Part shown: positions 17,256 through 27,416 of the stretch, in pieces
Layout: each line of letters opens with the position of its first letter
How positions within the stretch are numbered: position 1 is the stretch's first letter
Assembly (NCBI GenBank): GCA_022776305.1
Contig: JALFIB010000015.1
Coordinates: 1 to 64,000 of the forward strand
DNA: 64,000 nt
Source of the DNA: Lachnospiraceae bacterium
GTDB taxonomy: Bacteria; Bacillota; Clostridia; Lachnospirales; Lachnospiraceae
Direction of reading: 5' to 3'
The notes under the pieces: model-generated
Seen by the model: the letters and a program-made list of their open reading frames with translations, nothing else
Told to the model about the DNA's origin: nothing
The model's database searches: none
Translations under genes and position numbers: made by a program

Positions 17256-18131
17256 ATGAGTATTATTGAATCCATTTTACTGGGAATCGTGCAGGGAATT
17301 ACGGAGTTTCTACCGGTGAGCAGTTCCGGGCATCTTGCTATACTTCAAAACATTTTCCATGTTGAGACAAATGGAAGTATGCTTTTTGATATTATGCTGC
17401 ACATAGGGACCTTGGTAGCTGTTTTTGTAGTGTATCATAAAGACATCTGGAATATGATCAAAGAAGCCATCTTTATGGCCGTTGATATCTGTTCCAACTT
17501 AAAAACATTTTTCTTAAATAAGATACATAAAACATCTCTGAAATATAAAAAAATCGTACACAACAGTTACCGTAAATTTGTTGTACTGATCCTTGTCTCT
17601 ACAGTGCCGACAGGTTTGATCGGAGTCATAGGGAAAGACCTTGTTTCCTCTGCATCAGAGACGCTGTTGATCCCGGGTATCTGTTTGCTGATCACCGGTG
17701 TTCTGCTTCTCATGGCTGATCTGGCAAAAGAAGGAAAGAAAAAGCCGAAAGAGGTTACCTACAAAAATGGTTTGCTCATTGGAGTCGCGCAGGGGATTGC
17801 TACATTACCGGGACTGTCACGCTCCGGAACCACCATTGCTACCTGTCTGATGTGCGGACTGGACCGCAAGTTTGCAGTGAAGTATTCCTTTATTTTATCT
17901 ATTCCGGCGATCTTAGGTGCTGCTGTACTTGAAATCAAAGATGTAGTCGCTGAGCCTATTGAAATGTCCCAGATCGGAATCTACGCTATCGGTGCGGTTT
18001 TTGCAGCTGTAGTGGGATATATCTGCATAAAGACAATGCTGGTAGTAGTTCGAAATAAGAAGTTTAAATACTTTGCATATTATTGCTTTGTCATTGGTGT
18101 TGTTGCAATTGCCGGACATTTTTTGATCTAA
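17256..18131 (+). CDS. uppP: Undecaprenyl-diphosphatase
   Basis: 'GIVQGITEFLPVSSSGHLAIL' and 'LPGLSRSGTTIATCLMCGLDRKFAVKYSFILSIPAILGA'; ATG 17256 after GGAGGG. Confidence 0.95.
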   Translation: MSIIESILLGIVQGITEFLPVSSSGHLAILQNIFHVETNGSMLFDIMLHIGTLVAVFVVYHKDIWNMIKEAIFMAVDICSNLKTFFLNKIHKTSLKYKKIVHNSYRKFVVLILVSTVPTGLIGVIGKDLVSSASETLLIPGICLLITGVLLLMADLAKEGKKKPKEVTYKNGLLIGVAQGIATLPGLSRSGTTIATCLMCGLDRKFAVKYSFILSIPAILGAAVLEIKDVVAEPIEMSQIGIYAIGAVFAAVVGYICIKTMLVVVRNKKFKYFAYYCFVIGVVAIAGHFLI

Positions 18132-18182
18132 AAATGATATGAAAGAGGGGACTTCTCCGGCAGACTAATTAGAAGAGGGGAA

Positions 18183-21170
18183 ATGAAATTGGCTTCAAAT
18201 ACAACAAAGAAAAAGACAACTGCAAAAAGTAAAACAAATAGCAGCAGCGGGAAGAAAACGAAACCTGCTGCTGTAAGTGCGAAAAGAGTAGACACCAGTA
18301 ATGGGAAAAAAGTAAATTCTGCCGGAAAAAAGGGAAAGATTACTGAACCGGTGCCTGAGAAAGAGAAAACAAATCCGCTGATTTTGCAGGAAGCTGCACT
18401 CTGGCTTGTTTTGGCAGTATGCATCCTGATTTTTATCAGTTATTTTGGAATCGGCGGATACATCGGAAATGTCATTTCTGATTTCTGCTTTGGTGTTTTC
18501 GGGCTTACAGCGTATATTTTTCCGGTGCTCCTGTTTGTCTCTGCTGCATTTCTTATCTCAAACAAAGGAAATTCAATTGCCGGTTTGAAATTTGCATCTT
18601 CCATCGGACTGTTTTTGTGCGTCTGCAGTTTTTGTGCGCTGTTTACAGATGAGTATGATGCAGTCATCAATCTGACAGATCTTTACGAGATGGGCGCTTT
18701 CCATAAAAGCGGAGGCGGTGTTTTAGGAGGCAGCATTTGCGGGATGCTGAATCCTGCTCTCGGAAGTATTGGGACAGGCATCATCCTTCTGATACTTTCT
18801 ATTGTGTTCCTTTTGCTGATCACTCAAAAATCGTTCATCCGTGGGATGAAACACCAGAGCAGCCGCATGTACCATTCTGCAAAGGAGTCAAGCGCCAGAA
18901 GGAAAGAGGCTCACAGGCAGGAGCGTGCCCAGAGGGAAGAATGGCAGCTGCAGGAAGAAGCCGTTTTAAAAGAGGCAGATGAACCTCTCCATGAAGGGGC
19001 AAGGGTACTTCACAAACCGGAACCTGTGGAACCGAAATATATCCATAGTAAGAGGCAAGACCATCCGGAACGAACAGAAATTGATGTTCCTGTTCTTTTT
19101 CCTGTCCATACAAGAGAGAGCCGGGTACAGCGAAGAGTAAGCGGAGTAACTACGGATACGAAGATCAGCGGTAATCCTGCAAAAGTGGGGGCAGAAATCC
19201 ACGAGATCGCGCCGCGGCGAGCTTCCCATCCTTCTGCTGATCATCAAGGTGTTGAAAGAGAAACATCTTATATTGATCTTGAAAAGAAAGAGCATCTGCA
19301 GCAGGAAAATACGGTGTCTAGTCTTGAAGTTTATCCGGAACTTGTAAGTTTCCCTATTGAAGGAATTGAGGAAGAACAAGATAAAAGACGGGATACGTAT
19401 GAATCCGCAGAAAAAACAAGGATGGAAAAATCAGCCGTGGATGAAAGTGACCCGGTGGCTTTTGATGATATAGAATCTGATGATTTAAAGACGTTAGAAT
19501 GCCATTCAGAAAAATTGTCCGTTGAAGAAAAGAATGATTTAAAGGATATGGAAAGTGGGACAGAAACCGAAACAGAAAACATGCAGTCAGCCCATCAGCA
19601 AGGATCTGCTCCAACGAAAAAGAATCCTCGTTCTTCCCAGAAAGAGATTGAAGAAGGGATTGCTTCGGTGGAAGCAGAGATGGCAAAGGCAGCAGAGAAA
19701 GTCCGGCCACAGTATGTTTTTCCGCCTCTTACTTTATTAAAAAGAGGAAAGGGGAAAGCTGCAAATGGGCAGGAACAGGAGATACGCAAAACTGCAGCAA
19801 AGCTCCAGCAGACTTTGGAAAGTTTTGGCGTGAGGGTGACGATCACAAACGTAAGTTGTGGACCAAGTGTTACAAGATATGAGCTGCAGCCGGAACAGGG
19901 TATAAAGGTCAGCCGCATCGTTTCTCTGTCAGACGATATAAAACTAAACCTTGCCGCATCCGATATCCGTATCGAAGCACCTATTCCCGGAAAAGCAGCC
20001 ATCGGTATTGAAGTCCCAAATTCTGAGAATAGTGCGGTGGCACTCCGCGACCTGCTGGAATCTGAGGAATTCAAAAACCATCCTTCCAAGCTGGCATTTG
20101 CCACAGGAAAAGATATCAGCGGAAAAGTGGTGGTATCTGATATCGCAAAGATGCCCCACCTATTGATCGCAGGAGCCACGGGCTCCGGTAAGTCAGTCTG
20201 TATCAACACACTGATCATGAGTATTCTTTATAAGGCAAGTCCCGAGGATGTGAAGCTTATCATGATCGACCCGAAGGTAGTAGAGCTGAGTGTCTATAAT
20301 GGGATTCCCCACTTGTTTATCCCGGTTGTCACGGACCCGAAAAAAGCAGCCGGTGCATTGAACTGGGGCGTTGCCGAAATGACGGATCGCTACAATAAAT
20401 TTGCGGAATTCGGTGTGAGGGATTTAAAAGGCTACAATAAAAAAATTGAAGCTTTAAAAGATGTGGATGATGAAAATAAGCCGAAAAAGCTTCCGCAGAT
20501 CGTCATTATCGTGGACGAGTTAGCGGACCTGATGATGGTTGCCCCAGGAGAAGTGGAAGATTCCATCTGCCGCCTTGCCCAGCTGGCGCGTGCAGCAGGG
20601 ATCCACCTGATCATTGCGACCCAGCGTCCTTCTGTAAACGTCATTACAGGATTGATCAAAGCAAATATGCCTTCCCGTATTGCTTTTTCTGTCACATCCA
20701 GTGTGGATTCCCGAACGATTATTGATATGGGAGGGGCAGAAAAGCTGCTGGGAAAAGGAGACATGCTGTTTTATCCTCAGGGATACCAGAAACCTGCACG
20801 TGTACAAGGTGCATTTGTGTCTGATGAGGAAGTCTCCGATGTGGTGGATTTCCTGAAAAATAAAAATACGGATGTATCTTACAGTGCTGAAATTGAAGAG
20901 CAGATTGCGAAAGTACAAAGCGCTGCTTCAGCTTCTCGTGGAGAAGAAGACAATGATGCACTTTTTGCGGATGCAGGAAAATTCATTATCGAGAAAGATA
21001 AAGCTTCCATTGGCATGCTCCAGAGAGTATTTAAAATAGGCTTCAACCGTGCAGCCCGTATCATGGACCAGCTTTCAGAGGCCGGGGTCGTGGGGCCGGA
21101 AGAGGGAACGAAGCCAAGAAAGATCTTGATGTCCATGGAACAATTTGAAAATTATCTGGAACAGAATTAA
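18183..21170 (+). CDS. ftsK: FtsK/SpoIIIE DNA translocase
   Basis: Four N-terminal TM helices, long low-complexity linker, motor '[52 protein letters not shown]', C-terminal gamma wHTH '[40 protein letters not shown]'. Confidence 0.96.
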   Translation: MKLASNTTKKKTTAKSKTNSSSGKKTKPAAVSAKRVDTSNGKKVNSAGKKGKITEPVPEKEKTNPLILQEAALWLVLAVCILIFISYFGIGGYIGNVISDFCFGVFGLTAYIFPVLLFVSAAFLISNKGNSIAGLKFASSIGLFLCVCSFCALFTDEYDAVINLTDLYEMGAFHKSGGGVLGGSICGMLNPALGSIGTGIILLILSIVFLLLITQKSFIRGMKHQSSRMYHSAKESSARRKEAHRQERAQREEWQLQEEAVLKEADEPLHEGARVLHKPEPVEPKYIHSKRQDHPERTEIDVPVLFPVHTRESRVQRRVSGVTTDTKISGNPAKVGAEIHEIAPRRASHPSADHQGVERETSYIDLEKKEHLQQENTVSSLEVYPELVSFPIEGIEEEQDKRRDTYESAEKTRMEKSAVDESDPVAFDDIESDDLKTLECHSEKLSVEEKNDLKDMESGTETETENMQSAHQQGSAPTKKNPRSSQKEIEEGIASVEAEMAKAAEKVRPQYVFPPLTLLKRGKGKAANGQEQEIRKTAAKLQQTLESFGVRVTITNVSCGPSVTRYELQPEQGIKVSRIVSLSDDIKLNLAASDIRIEAPIPGKAAIGIEVPNSENSAVALRDLLESEEFKNHPSKLAFATGKDISGKVVVSDIAKMPHLLIAGATGSGKSVCINTLIMSILYKASPEDVKLIMIDPKVVELSVYNGIPHLFIPVVTDPKKAAGALNWGVAEMTDRYNKFAEFGVRDLKGYNKKIEALKDVDDENKPKKLPQIVIIVDELADLMMVAPGEVEDSICRLAQLARAAGIHLIIATQRPSVNVITGLIKANMPSRIAFSVTSSVDSRTIIDMGGAEKLLGKGDMLFYPQGYQKPARVQGAFVSDEEVSDVVDFLKNKNTDVSYSAEIEEQIAKVQSAASASRGEEDNDALFADAGKFIIEKDKASIGMLQRVFKIGFNRAARIMDQLSEAGVVGPEEGTKPRKILMSMEQFENYLEQN

Positions 21171-21191
21171 AAGTAATTGTGGAATTTCCCG

Positions 21192-21220
21192 TTGAATTTT
21201 AGAAATTTTTGTTTTATACT
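21192..21220 (+). promoter_or_regulatory. Sigma-A type promoter for the NfnA/NfnB-like pair
   Basis: TTGAAT (21192-21197), 17-bp spacer, TATACT (21215-21220). Confidence 0.6.
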
Positions 21221-21303
21221 TAAAAGGATATGAGCTACGGGTGTGATTGCACAAGTAGGAAAAAGGCGGGGTCATCCTGCTGTAAAGGATATGGAGGTAT
21301 AAT

Positions 21304-22194
21304 ATGTATAAGATTTTGAAAGCAGGAAAGCTTGCAGGCAATATCTACGAGATGGTTGTTGAAGCTCCTCGTGTTGCAAAACACTGCCTGCCGGGACAGT
21401 TTGTTATTGTCAAGATGGATGAAGTAGGAGAGAGAATTCCTCTTACGATCTGTGACTATGACAGAGAAGCAGGCACCATTACTATTGTATTCCAGCCAAT
21501 CGGTGCTTCTACAGAGAAGTTTGCGGCACTTCAGGCAGGAGATGCTTTCCGCGATTTCGTTGGTCCTCTGGGTCAGCCCTCTGAGCTTTGCTTAGAAGAG
21601 AATCTGGAAGAGACAAAGAAGAAAAAAATCCTTTTTGTTGCAGGTGGCGTAGGTACCGCTCCTGTATATCCGCAGGCAAAATGGCTGCATGAGCACGGTG
21701 TTTCCTGTGATGTTATCATCGGTGCTAAGACAAAAGACCTGATCATTCTGGAAGAAGAGATGGGTGCAGTCAGCAATCTTTATGTAACCACGGACGACGG
21801 CTCCTATGGAAGAAGCGGTATGGTTACAAAAGTAATTGAAGACCTCGTTACAAACGAAGGCAAGACATATGACCACTGTGTTTCCATCGGACCGATGATC
21901 ATGATGAAATTCTGTTGTCTTACCACAAAGAAACTTGGTATTCCGACGGTTGTCAGCATGAACCCGATCATGGTAGATGGTACGGGTATGTGTGGTGCAT
22001 GCCGTGTTATGGTTGGGGATGAAGTGAAGTTTGCATGTGTAGACGGACCTGAATTTGACGGCCATAAGATTGACTTTGATGCAGCGATGAAGAGACAGGC
22101 AATGTACAAGACAGAGGAAGGCAGAGCACTTCTGAAACTGCGTGAAGGAGATACACACCACGGTGGATGTGGCAATTGCGGAGGTGACAAATAA
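21304..22194 (+). CDS. Sulfide/dihydroorotate dehydrogenase-like FAD/NAD-binding subunit (NfnA-like)
   Basis: Ferredoxin-NADP reductase-like fold; 'RIPLTICDYDREAGTITIVFQPIGASTEKF', 'GGVGTAPVYPQAKWLHEHG', C-terminal 2Fe-2S Cys set 'DGTGMCGACRVMVGDEVKFACVDGPEFDGHKIDF'. Confidence 0.92.
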   Translation: MYKILKAGKLAGNIYEMVVEAPRVAKHCLPGQFVIVKMDEVGERIPLTICDYDREAGTITIVFQPIGASTEKFAALQAGDAFRDFVGPLGQPSELCLEENLEETKKKKILFVAGGVGTAPVYPQAKWLHEHGVSCDVIIGAKTKDLIILEEEMGAVSNLYVTTDDGSYGRSGMVTKVIEDLVTNEGKTYDHCVSIGPMIMMKFCCLTTKKLGIPTVVSMNPIMVDGTGMCGACRVMVGDEVKFACVDGPEFDGHKIDFDAAMKRQAMYKTEEGRALLKLREGDTHHGGCGNCGGDK

Positions 22195-23582
22195 TGGCAG
22201 ATGTATTGAAGAAAGTTCCCGTTAGAGAACAGGATCCGAAGGTAAGAGCAACAAACTTTGACGAAGTATGTCTCGGTTATAATAAAGAAGAAGCAATGGA
22301 AGAAGCAGCACGCTGCCTTCACTGCAAAAATGCAAAATGTGTACAGGGATGTCCTGTAAATATTAATATTCCGGATTTCATCGGTGAGGTGAAAGAAGGG
22401 AAATTTGAAGAAGCTTATAAAGTGATCTCTCAGTCAAGTGCCCTTCCGGCAATCTGTGGCCGTGTATGTCCGCAGGAGAGCCAGTGCGAAGGAAAGTGTA
22501 TCCGCGGTATCAAAGGTGAAGCAGTTTCCATCGGTAAGCTGGAGCGTTTCGTAGCAGACTGGGCAAGAGAAAACGGAATTAAACCGCCGGCACCGGCTGC
22601 AAAGAATGGACATAAAGTAGCTGTGATCGGTTCCGGTCCTTCCGGACTTACCTGTGCTGGAGACCTTGCAAAGCTTGGATACGATGTAACGATCTTCGAA
22701 GCACTTCATGAGGCAGGCGGTGTGCTTGTTTACGGTATTCCGGAATTCCGTCTTCCGAAGCTTGATGTTGTTGCAAAGGAAGTAGAAAACGTAAAATCCC
22801 TTGGTGTTAAGATCGAGACAAACGTTATCATCGGCAAATCTGTCACCATCGATGAACTGATGGATGAAGAAGGATTTGAGGCTGTATTTATCGGTTCCGG
22901 TGCCGGTCTTCCGATGTTCATGGGTATCCCGGGTGAGACCGCAAAGGGAGTATTCTCAGCAAATGAGTACCTTACAAGAAACAACCTGATGAAAGCATTC
23001 CGTGAGGATTACGACACACCGATCGTACACGGAAAGAAAGTTGCTGTAGTAGGCGGCGGAAACGTTGCTATGGATGCTGCAAGAACAGCTCTCCGTCTTG
23101 GTGCTGAAGTACATATCATCTACCGTCGTAGTGAAGCTGAGCTTCCGGCACGTGCAGAAGAAGTACATCATGCGAAAGAAGAAGGTATTATCTTCGACCT
23201 TCTCACAAACCCGAAGGAGATCCTGGTGGACGAAAACGACAGCGTAGCCGGTATCAGATGCGTACGTATGGAGCTTGGTGAGCCGGATGCATCCGGAAGA
23301 AGACGTCCGGTAGAGGTTCCTGGATCTGAATTTGAAATCGATGTTGATACAGTGATCATGTCTCTTGGTACATCACCGAACCCGTTGATTTCTTCAACAA
23401 CCATCGGTCTTGACGTAAACAAGAGAAAATGTATCATCGCTGATGAAGAGACAGGAAAGACTTCAAAAGACGGCGTATTTGCAGGCGGCGATGCCGTTAC
23501 AGGTGCTGCTACAGTTATCCTTGCTATGGGAGCTGGAAAAGCTGCTGCAAAGGGAATCCATGAATTCTTAAGTGCGAAATAA
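22194..23582 (+). CDS. gltA: NADPH-dependent glutamate synthase-like subunit (GltA/NfnB-like)
   Basis: N-terminal Fe-S Cys motif 'AARCLHCKNAKCVQGCPVNINIPDFI', two Rossmann motifs 'VAVIGSGPSGLTCAGDLAKLGYDVTIFEA' and 'VAVVGGGNVAMDAARTALRLGAEV'. Start overlaps the previous stop. Confidence 0.93.
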   Translation: MADVLKKVPVREQDPKVRATNFDEVCLGYNKEEAMEEAARCLHCKNAKCVQGCPVNINIPDFIGEVKEGKFEEAYKVISQSSALPAICGRVCPQESQCEGKCIRGIKGEAVSIGKLERFVADWARENGIKPPAPAAKNGHKVAVIGSGPSGLTCAGDLAKLGYDVTIFEALHEAGGVLVYGIPEFRLPKLDVVAKEVENVKSLGVKIETNVIIGKSVTIDELMDEEGFEAVFIGSGAGLPMFMGIPGETAKGVFSANEYLTRNNLMKAFREDYDTPIVHGKKVAVVGGGNVAMDAARTALRLGAEVHIIYRRSEAELPARAEEVHHAKEEGIIFDLLTNPKEILVDENDSVAGIRCVRMELGEPDASGRRRPVEVPGSEFEIDVDTVIMSLGTSPNPLISSTTIGLDVNKRKCIIADEETGKTSKDGVFAGGDAVTGAATVILAMGAGKAAAKGIHEFLSAK

Positions 23583-23628
23583 TTCCGCGGATCGTAAGCG
23601 CTGATCTAATCATAAAAACAGATAAATG

Positions 23629-23735
23629 AGAGAGGCTGTTGCAATAGATAGGAAAAGAGATTTCTGATGTCAAGAGTACAAGGTGAACATCTGATACAGT
23701 AATCTCTGAGTAGTATGATGCAACAGCCTCTTTAT
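23629..23735 (+). repeat. Composite inverted repeat with terminator-like 3' end
   Basis: GAGAGGCTGTTGCA ... TGCAACAGCCTCTTT, about 76 nt apart, with nested AGAGATT/AATCTCT and GATGT/ACATC pairs. Confidence 0.75.
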
Positions 23736-23772
23736 TATACATCATCCGGAAAAGGAACATAGTAAGAATAGT

Positions 23773-24252
23773 ATGAGAATAACGGTTTTATCAGTAGGTA
23801 AGATAAAAGAAAAATATTTGCGCGACGGTATTGCAGAATACGCGAAACGGTTGGGAAGATACTGCAAACTTGAGATGATCGAGGTGGCGGATGAGAAGAC
23901 TCCGGACCGATCCTCTGCCGTAGAAGAACTTCTGATTAAAAAGACAGAGGGAGAGAAGCTGCTGCGCTATATCAAAGACGGGGACTTCGTCATAGCCCTT
24001 GCAATTGAAGGAGAGATGCTGGACTCTGTGCAGTTGTCTAAAAAAATTCAGGAGCTTGGTGTACATGGAGAGAGCAGTATTGTATTTGTCATAGGAGGAT
24101 CTCTCGGGTTGTCAGAAGATGTGATGAAGCGTTCTGATTACAAGCTTAGTTTTTCTAAAATGACTTTCCCCCATCAGCTAATGAGGATGGTATTGCTGGA
24201 ACAGATATACAGAAGCTACAGGATCATGAACGGGGAACCTTATCATAAATAA
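23773..24252 (+). CDS. rlmH: 23S rRNA (pseudouridine1915-N3)-methyltransferase
   Basis: 'MRITVLSVGKIKEKYLRDGIAEYAKRLGRYCKLEMIEV', 'FVIGGSLGLSEDVMKRSDYKLSFSKMTFPHQLMRMVLLEQIYRSYRIMNGEPYHK'. Confidence 0.97.
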   Translation: MRITVLSVGKIKEKYLRDGIAEYAKRLGRYCKLEMIEVADEKTPDRSSAVEELLIKKTEGEKLLRYIKDGDFVIALAIEGEMLDSVQLSKKIQELGVHGESSIVFVIGGSLGLSEDVMKRSDYKLSFSKMTFPHQLMRMVLLEQIYRSYRIMNGEPYHK

Positions 24253-24267
24253 AATTCTGTCAGGGTA

Positions 24268-24296
24268 TCATAATGATTTCCGTAAGAACATAAGCT
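24268..24296 (+). promoter_or_regulatory. Candidate sigma-E (mother-cell sporulation) promoter upstream of yqfC
   Basis: TCATAAT (24268-24274; consensus KMATATT), 14-bp spacer, CATAAGCT (24289-24296; consensus CATACAMT). Confidence 0.4.
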
Positions 24297-24329
24297 TTAA
24301 TGTAATAGAATCGAAAGGCGCAGCGGCGG

Positions 24330-24629
24330 ATGGCTTTTAAACAGTCTCATAAAAAGGGAAAACCTGAAAAGTTCCATCTGTCGGGACTTACCAAAGCGAT
24401 GGAGATACCGGAAGATTTCGTGAGAGGAAACCCTCTTGTTTCAATAGAAGGCCAGAAAAGAGTTGTCATTGAGAATTTTAAAGGGATCTCATCCTATACA
24501 GAAGAGGAAGTGAGGCTGATCACAAAAGGGAAGAAAATCTGTATTTCCGGAAAAAGATTAAAAATTGAAGATTACACGAAAGAAGAGATCACGATCACCG
24601 GATTGATTGAAAAGATTGAGTTTATTTAA
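24330..24629 (+). CDS. yqfC: Sporulation protein YqfC (YabP/YqfC family)
   Basis: 99 aa: 'GNPLVSIEGQKRVVIENFKGISSYTEEEVRLITKGKKICISGKRLKIEDYTKEEITITGLIEKIEFI'. Confidence 0.88.
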   Translation: MAFKQSHKKGKPEKFHLSGLTKAMEIPEDFVRGNPLVSIEGQKRVVIENFKGISSYTEEEVRLITKGKKICISGKRLKIEDYTKEEITITGLIEKIEFI

Positions 24630-24638
24630 GGAGTAAAA

Positions 24639-25859
24639 ATGGAGCGTCATTTTCTTGACTTTATCAGAGGTTACGTAAAGATCCTGATAATAGGAAATAA
24701 TTACGACAGATTTTTAAACTTATGTGCATTTCATGAGATCAGTCTATGGGATCTAAAACCGGATGGTGAATCATATGAGGCATACATCCTGCGAAAGGAT
24801 TTTAAAAAATTAAAGTCTATCGTAAAGAAGAGCCATGCGGTCGTAAGAATTACGGAACGCCATGGCCTTCCTTTTTTTATACATAAAAACAGAAAACGGA
24901 AGGTGTATCTTGCAGGTATTGCTGCAGCTTTTGTTTTTATGGCCTGGCTTTCAGCCCATGTATGGAGTATCCAGATTGAGGGAAATCTGTCCCAGACGGA
25001 TGATGTGGTTTTTGAGTATTTAGGGCAATCCGGAATCAGCCATGGAATGTGGAAATCAAAGGTGGATTGCAAAGAATTAGCAGCTGAGCTGAGAAATTAC
25101 TTTACAGAATTTGCATGGGTGGCAGCTGAATTGAAAGGGACAAGGCTTGTGATCCATGTAAAAGAAGGAATCATGGATGTGAAAGAAACAGAGTCTGGGA
25201 GTGTAAGCGATGAACCCTCCAGCCTTGCAGCTTCGTGCAGTGGTGTAGTGGATTCTATTTTTGTGCGGAAGGGAACTCCAATGGTAAAAGCAGGAGACCA
25301 AGTGGAAAAAGGTACGATCCTAGTATCCGGAGCTTTACCAATTTATAATGATGAAAAAGAAATCGCGTCTTACCAGTATGTTTCTGCTGATGCGGATATT
25401 GTGATAAAAAGAGAACGCAAGTATCAGGATGTCGTCTCTTTCATAGGTTCGGAAAAACAGTATACAGGAAAGGAAAAAATAAATTGGATGGTGTGGTTGG
25501 GAGAAGAAGCTTTTGCCCTGCCTGCAAATTTAGACGATTTTGAAAAATATGATCTGCTGTCCGAACTTACCCAGCTTCGTCTTACTGAAAATTTCTATCT
25601 CCCAGTTTACATACAAAAATTTACAGCAAAAGAATATGAAGATCAGGAGATTCTATATACAAAAGAAGAAGTCTTGCAGATTCTAAACACAAATTATCAG
25701 GATTTTATAAAAAATTTGAAGGAAAAAGGGGTTCAAATATTTGAAAATGATGTTAAAATAGAATGGAATGAGAAGTCTGCCATTGCGTCAGGGATTCTGA
25801 TGACTGGAGAGTATGCGGTAAACCGTATAAACATAGACACCACCAAGGAGGAATTCTGA
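24639..25859 (+). CDS. yqfD: Sporulation protein YqfD
   Basis: Single TM, 'HVWSIQIEGNLSQTDDVVFEYLGQSGISHGMWKSKVDCKELAAELRNYFTEFAWVAAELKGTRLVIHVKE', 'CSGVVDSIFVRKGTPMVKAGDQVEKGTILVSG'; follows yqfC. Confidence 0.9.
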   Translation: MERHFLDFIRGYVKILIIGNNYDRFLNLCAFHEISLWDLKPDGESYEAYILRKDFKKLKSIVKKSHAVVRITERHGLPFFIHKNRKRKVYLAGIAAAFVFMAWLSAHVWSIQIEGNLSQTDDVVFEYLGQSGISHGMWKSKVDCKELAAELRNYFTEFAWVAAELKGTRLVIHVKEGIMDVKETESGSVSDEPSSLAASCSGVVDSIFVRKGTPMVKAGDQVEKGTILVSGALPIYNDEKEIASYQYVSADADIVIKRERKYQDVVSFIGSEKQYTGKEKINWMVWLGEEAFALPANLDDFEKYDLLSELTQLRLTENFYLPVYIQKFTAKEYEDQEILYTKEEVLQILNTNYQDFIKNLKEKGVQIFENDVKIEWNEKSAIASGILMTGEYAVNRINIDTTKEEF

Positions 25860-25862
25860 ACT

Positions 25863-26900
25863 ATGAGTATGATTGAAGCGTCACTGAATGTGCCAGCTGA
25901 ACATATCCAAAACATATTCGGCCAGTTTGACCAATATGTAAAAAAGATTGAACGGGCATTTCAGGTAACGGTGTTAAACCGTGACGGTGAGATTAAAATA
26001 TTGGGCAGTCCTGTCAATGCAGTAAGGGCAAAAAAAATTTTAGAAGAATTATATGAACTGTCAAAGCGAGGTACGTCCATCACAGAACAGAATGTAGATT
26101 ATTCCATAGCCCTTTCTATGGAAGAGAGAGAACCTGCCCTTGCAGAGATGGACAGCGATTGCATCTGCCATACTATAAATGGAAAACCGATCAAGCCAAA
26201 AACTTTAGGACAGAAGGCTTATGTGGATGCCATACGCAAAAAAATGATCGTGTTCGGGACGGGGCCTGCCGGTACCGGTAAAACGTATCTGGCTATGGCG
26301 ATGGCTATTACTGCCTTTAAAAATGATGAGGTAGGCCGTATTATCTTAACCAGACCGGCTATAGAAGCAGGGGAAAAGCTTGGATTTTTGCCGGGTGATC
26401 TTCAGAGTAAAGTAGATCCTTACTTGAGGCCTCTTTACGATGCCCTGTACCAGATCATGGGGCCGGACAGCTTTATGAAAAATATGGAAAAGGGCTTGAT
26501 TGAAGTGGCGCCTCTTGCATATATGAGGGGACGTACGTTAGACAATGCGTTCATCATTCTTGATGAGGCCCAGAATACCTCACCTGCGCAGATGAAAATG
26601 TTCTTGACACGTATCGGTTTTGGCTCTAAGGTGGTTGTGACCGGTGACCTGACCCAGAAGGATTTGCCGACAGGAGCACCCTCAGGCCTTGACACAGCGA
26701 TGAAAGTACTGAGAAAAGTGGATGATATCAGTTTCTGTGAAATGACAAGTCTTGATGTGGTCCGCCATCCCCTTGTACAAAAAATCGTAAATGCCTATGA
26801 AGAATATGAAAGACGTGAAAACCGGGAGAAGCGTGAAAAAAGGAATAGTGAAAAAAGGAATACGCCAAAATCCGGCGATAACCGCAGAAAGGGGCTGTAG
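25863..26900 (+). CDS. phoH: PhoH-like P-loop ATPase
   Basis: 'MIVFGTGPAGTGKTYLAMAMAITAFKNDEVGRIILTRPAIEAGEKLGFLPGDLQSKVDPYLRPLYDAL', 'FIILDEAQNTSPAQMKMFLTRIGFGSKVVVTGD'. Confidence 0.95.
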   Translation: MSMIEASLNVPAEHIQNIFGQFDQYVKKIERAFQVTVLNRDGEIKILGSPVNAVRAKKILEELYELSKRGTSITEQNVDYSIALSMEEREPALAEMDSDCICHTINGKPIKPKTLGQKAYVDAIRKKMIVFGTGPAGTGKTYLAMAMAITAFKNDEVGRIILTRPAIEAGEKLGFLPGDLQSKVDPYLRPLYDALYQIMGPDSFMKNMEKGLIEVAPLAYMRGRTLDNAFIILDEAQNTSPAQMKMFLTRIGFGSKVVVTGDLTQKDLPTGAPSGLDTAMKVLRKVDDISFCEMTSLDVVRHPLVQKIVNAYEEYERRENREKREKRNSEKRNTPKSGDNRRKGL

Positions 26901-26903
26901 AAT

Positions 26904-27401
26904 ATGACCATTGATTTTGAAAATGAAAGCGGAAAAGACTTAGGGATTGAACTGTATGAAATAGCAGAATCGGTGATCTCCACTGCACTGGATTATATGG
27001 ACTGCCCCTATGAATCACAGGTAAGCCTTCTTATCACAGATAATGAAGAGATACACAAGATGAACCTGCAGCATAGGCAGATCGACGCACCTACAGATGT
27101 GCTGTCTTTCCCTATGGTTACATATGAAACACCGGGTGATTTCAGCATTCTTGAGGAGGATGGTGCGGATTGCTTCGAACCGGATTCCGGGGAACTGATG
27201 CTGGGGGACATTGTGATCTCTGCAGACAAGGTGCTTGAGCAGTCAGCAGAGTATGGGCATTCCGTAAAGAGGGAATACGCGTTCCTGATCGCCCACAGCA
27301 TGCTCCATCTGATGGGGTATGACCATATGACAGAGGAAGATGCAGCGGAAATGGAGCGCCTTCAGGAAGAGATTTTGAAACAGCTAAATATTTTAAGATA
27401 A
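26904..27401 (+). CDS. ybeY: Endoribonuclease YbeY
   Basis: 'TDVLSFPM...', metal site 'AHSMLHLMGYDHMTEEDAAEM' (HxxxHxxGxDH). Confidence 0.95.
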   Translation: MTIDFENESGKDLGIELYEIAESVISTALDYMDCPYESQVSLLITDNEEIHKMNLQHRQIDAPTDVLSFPMVTYETPGDFSILEEDGADCFEPDSGELMLGDIVISADKVLEQSAEYGHSVKREYAFLIAHSMLHLMGYDHMTEEDAAEMERLQEEILKQLNILR

Positions 27402-27416
27402 AGGGAGGAATAAATA

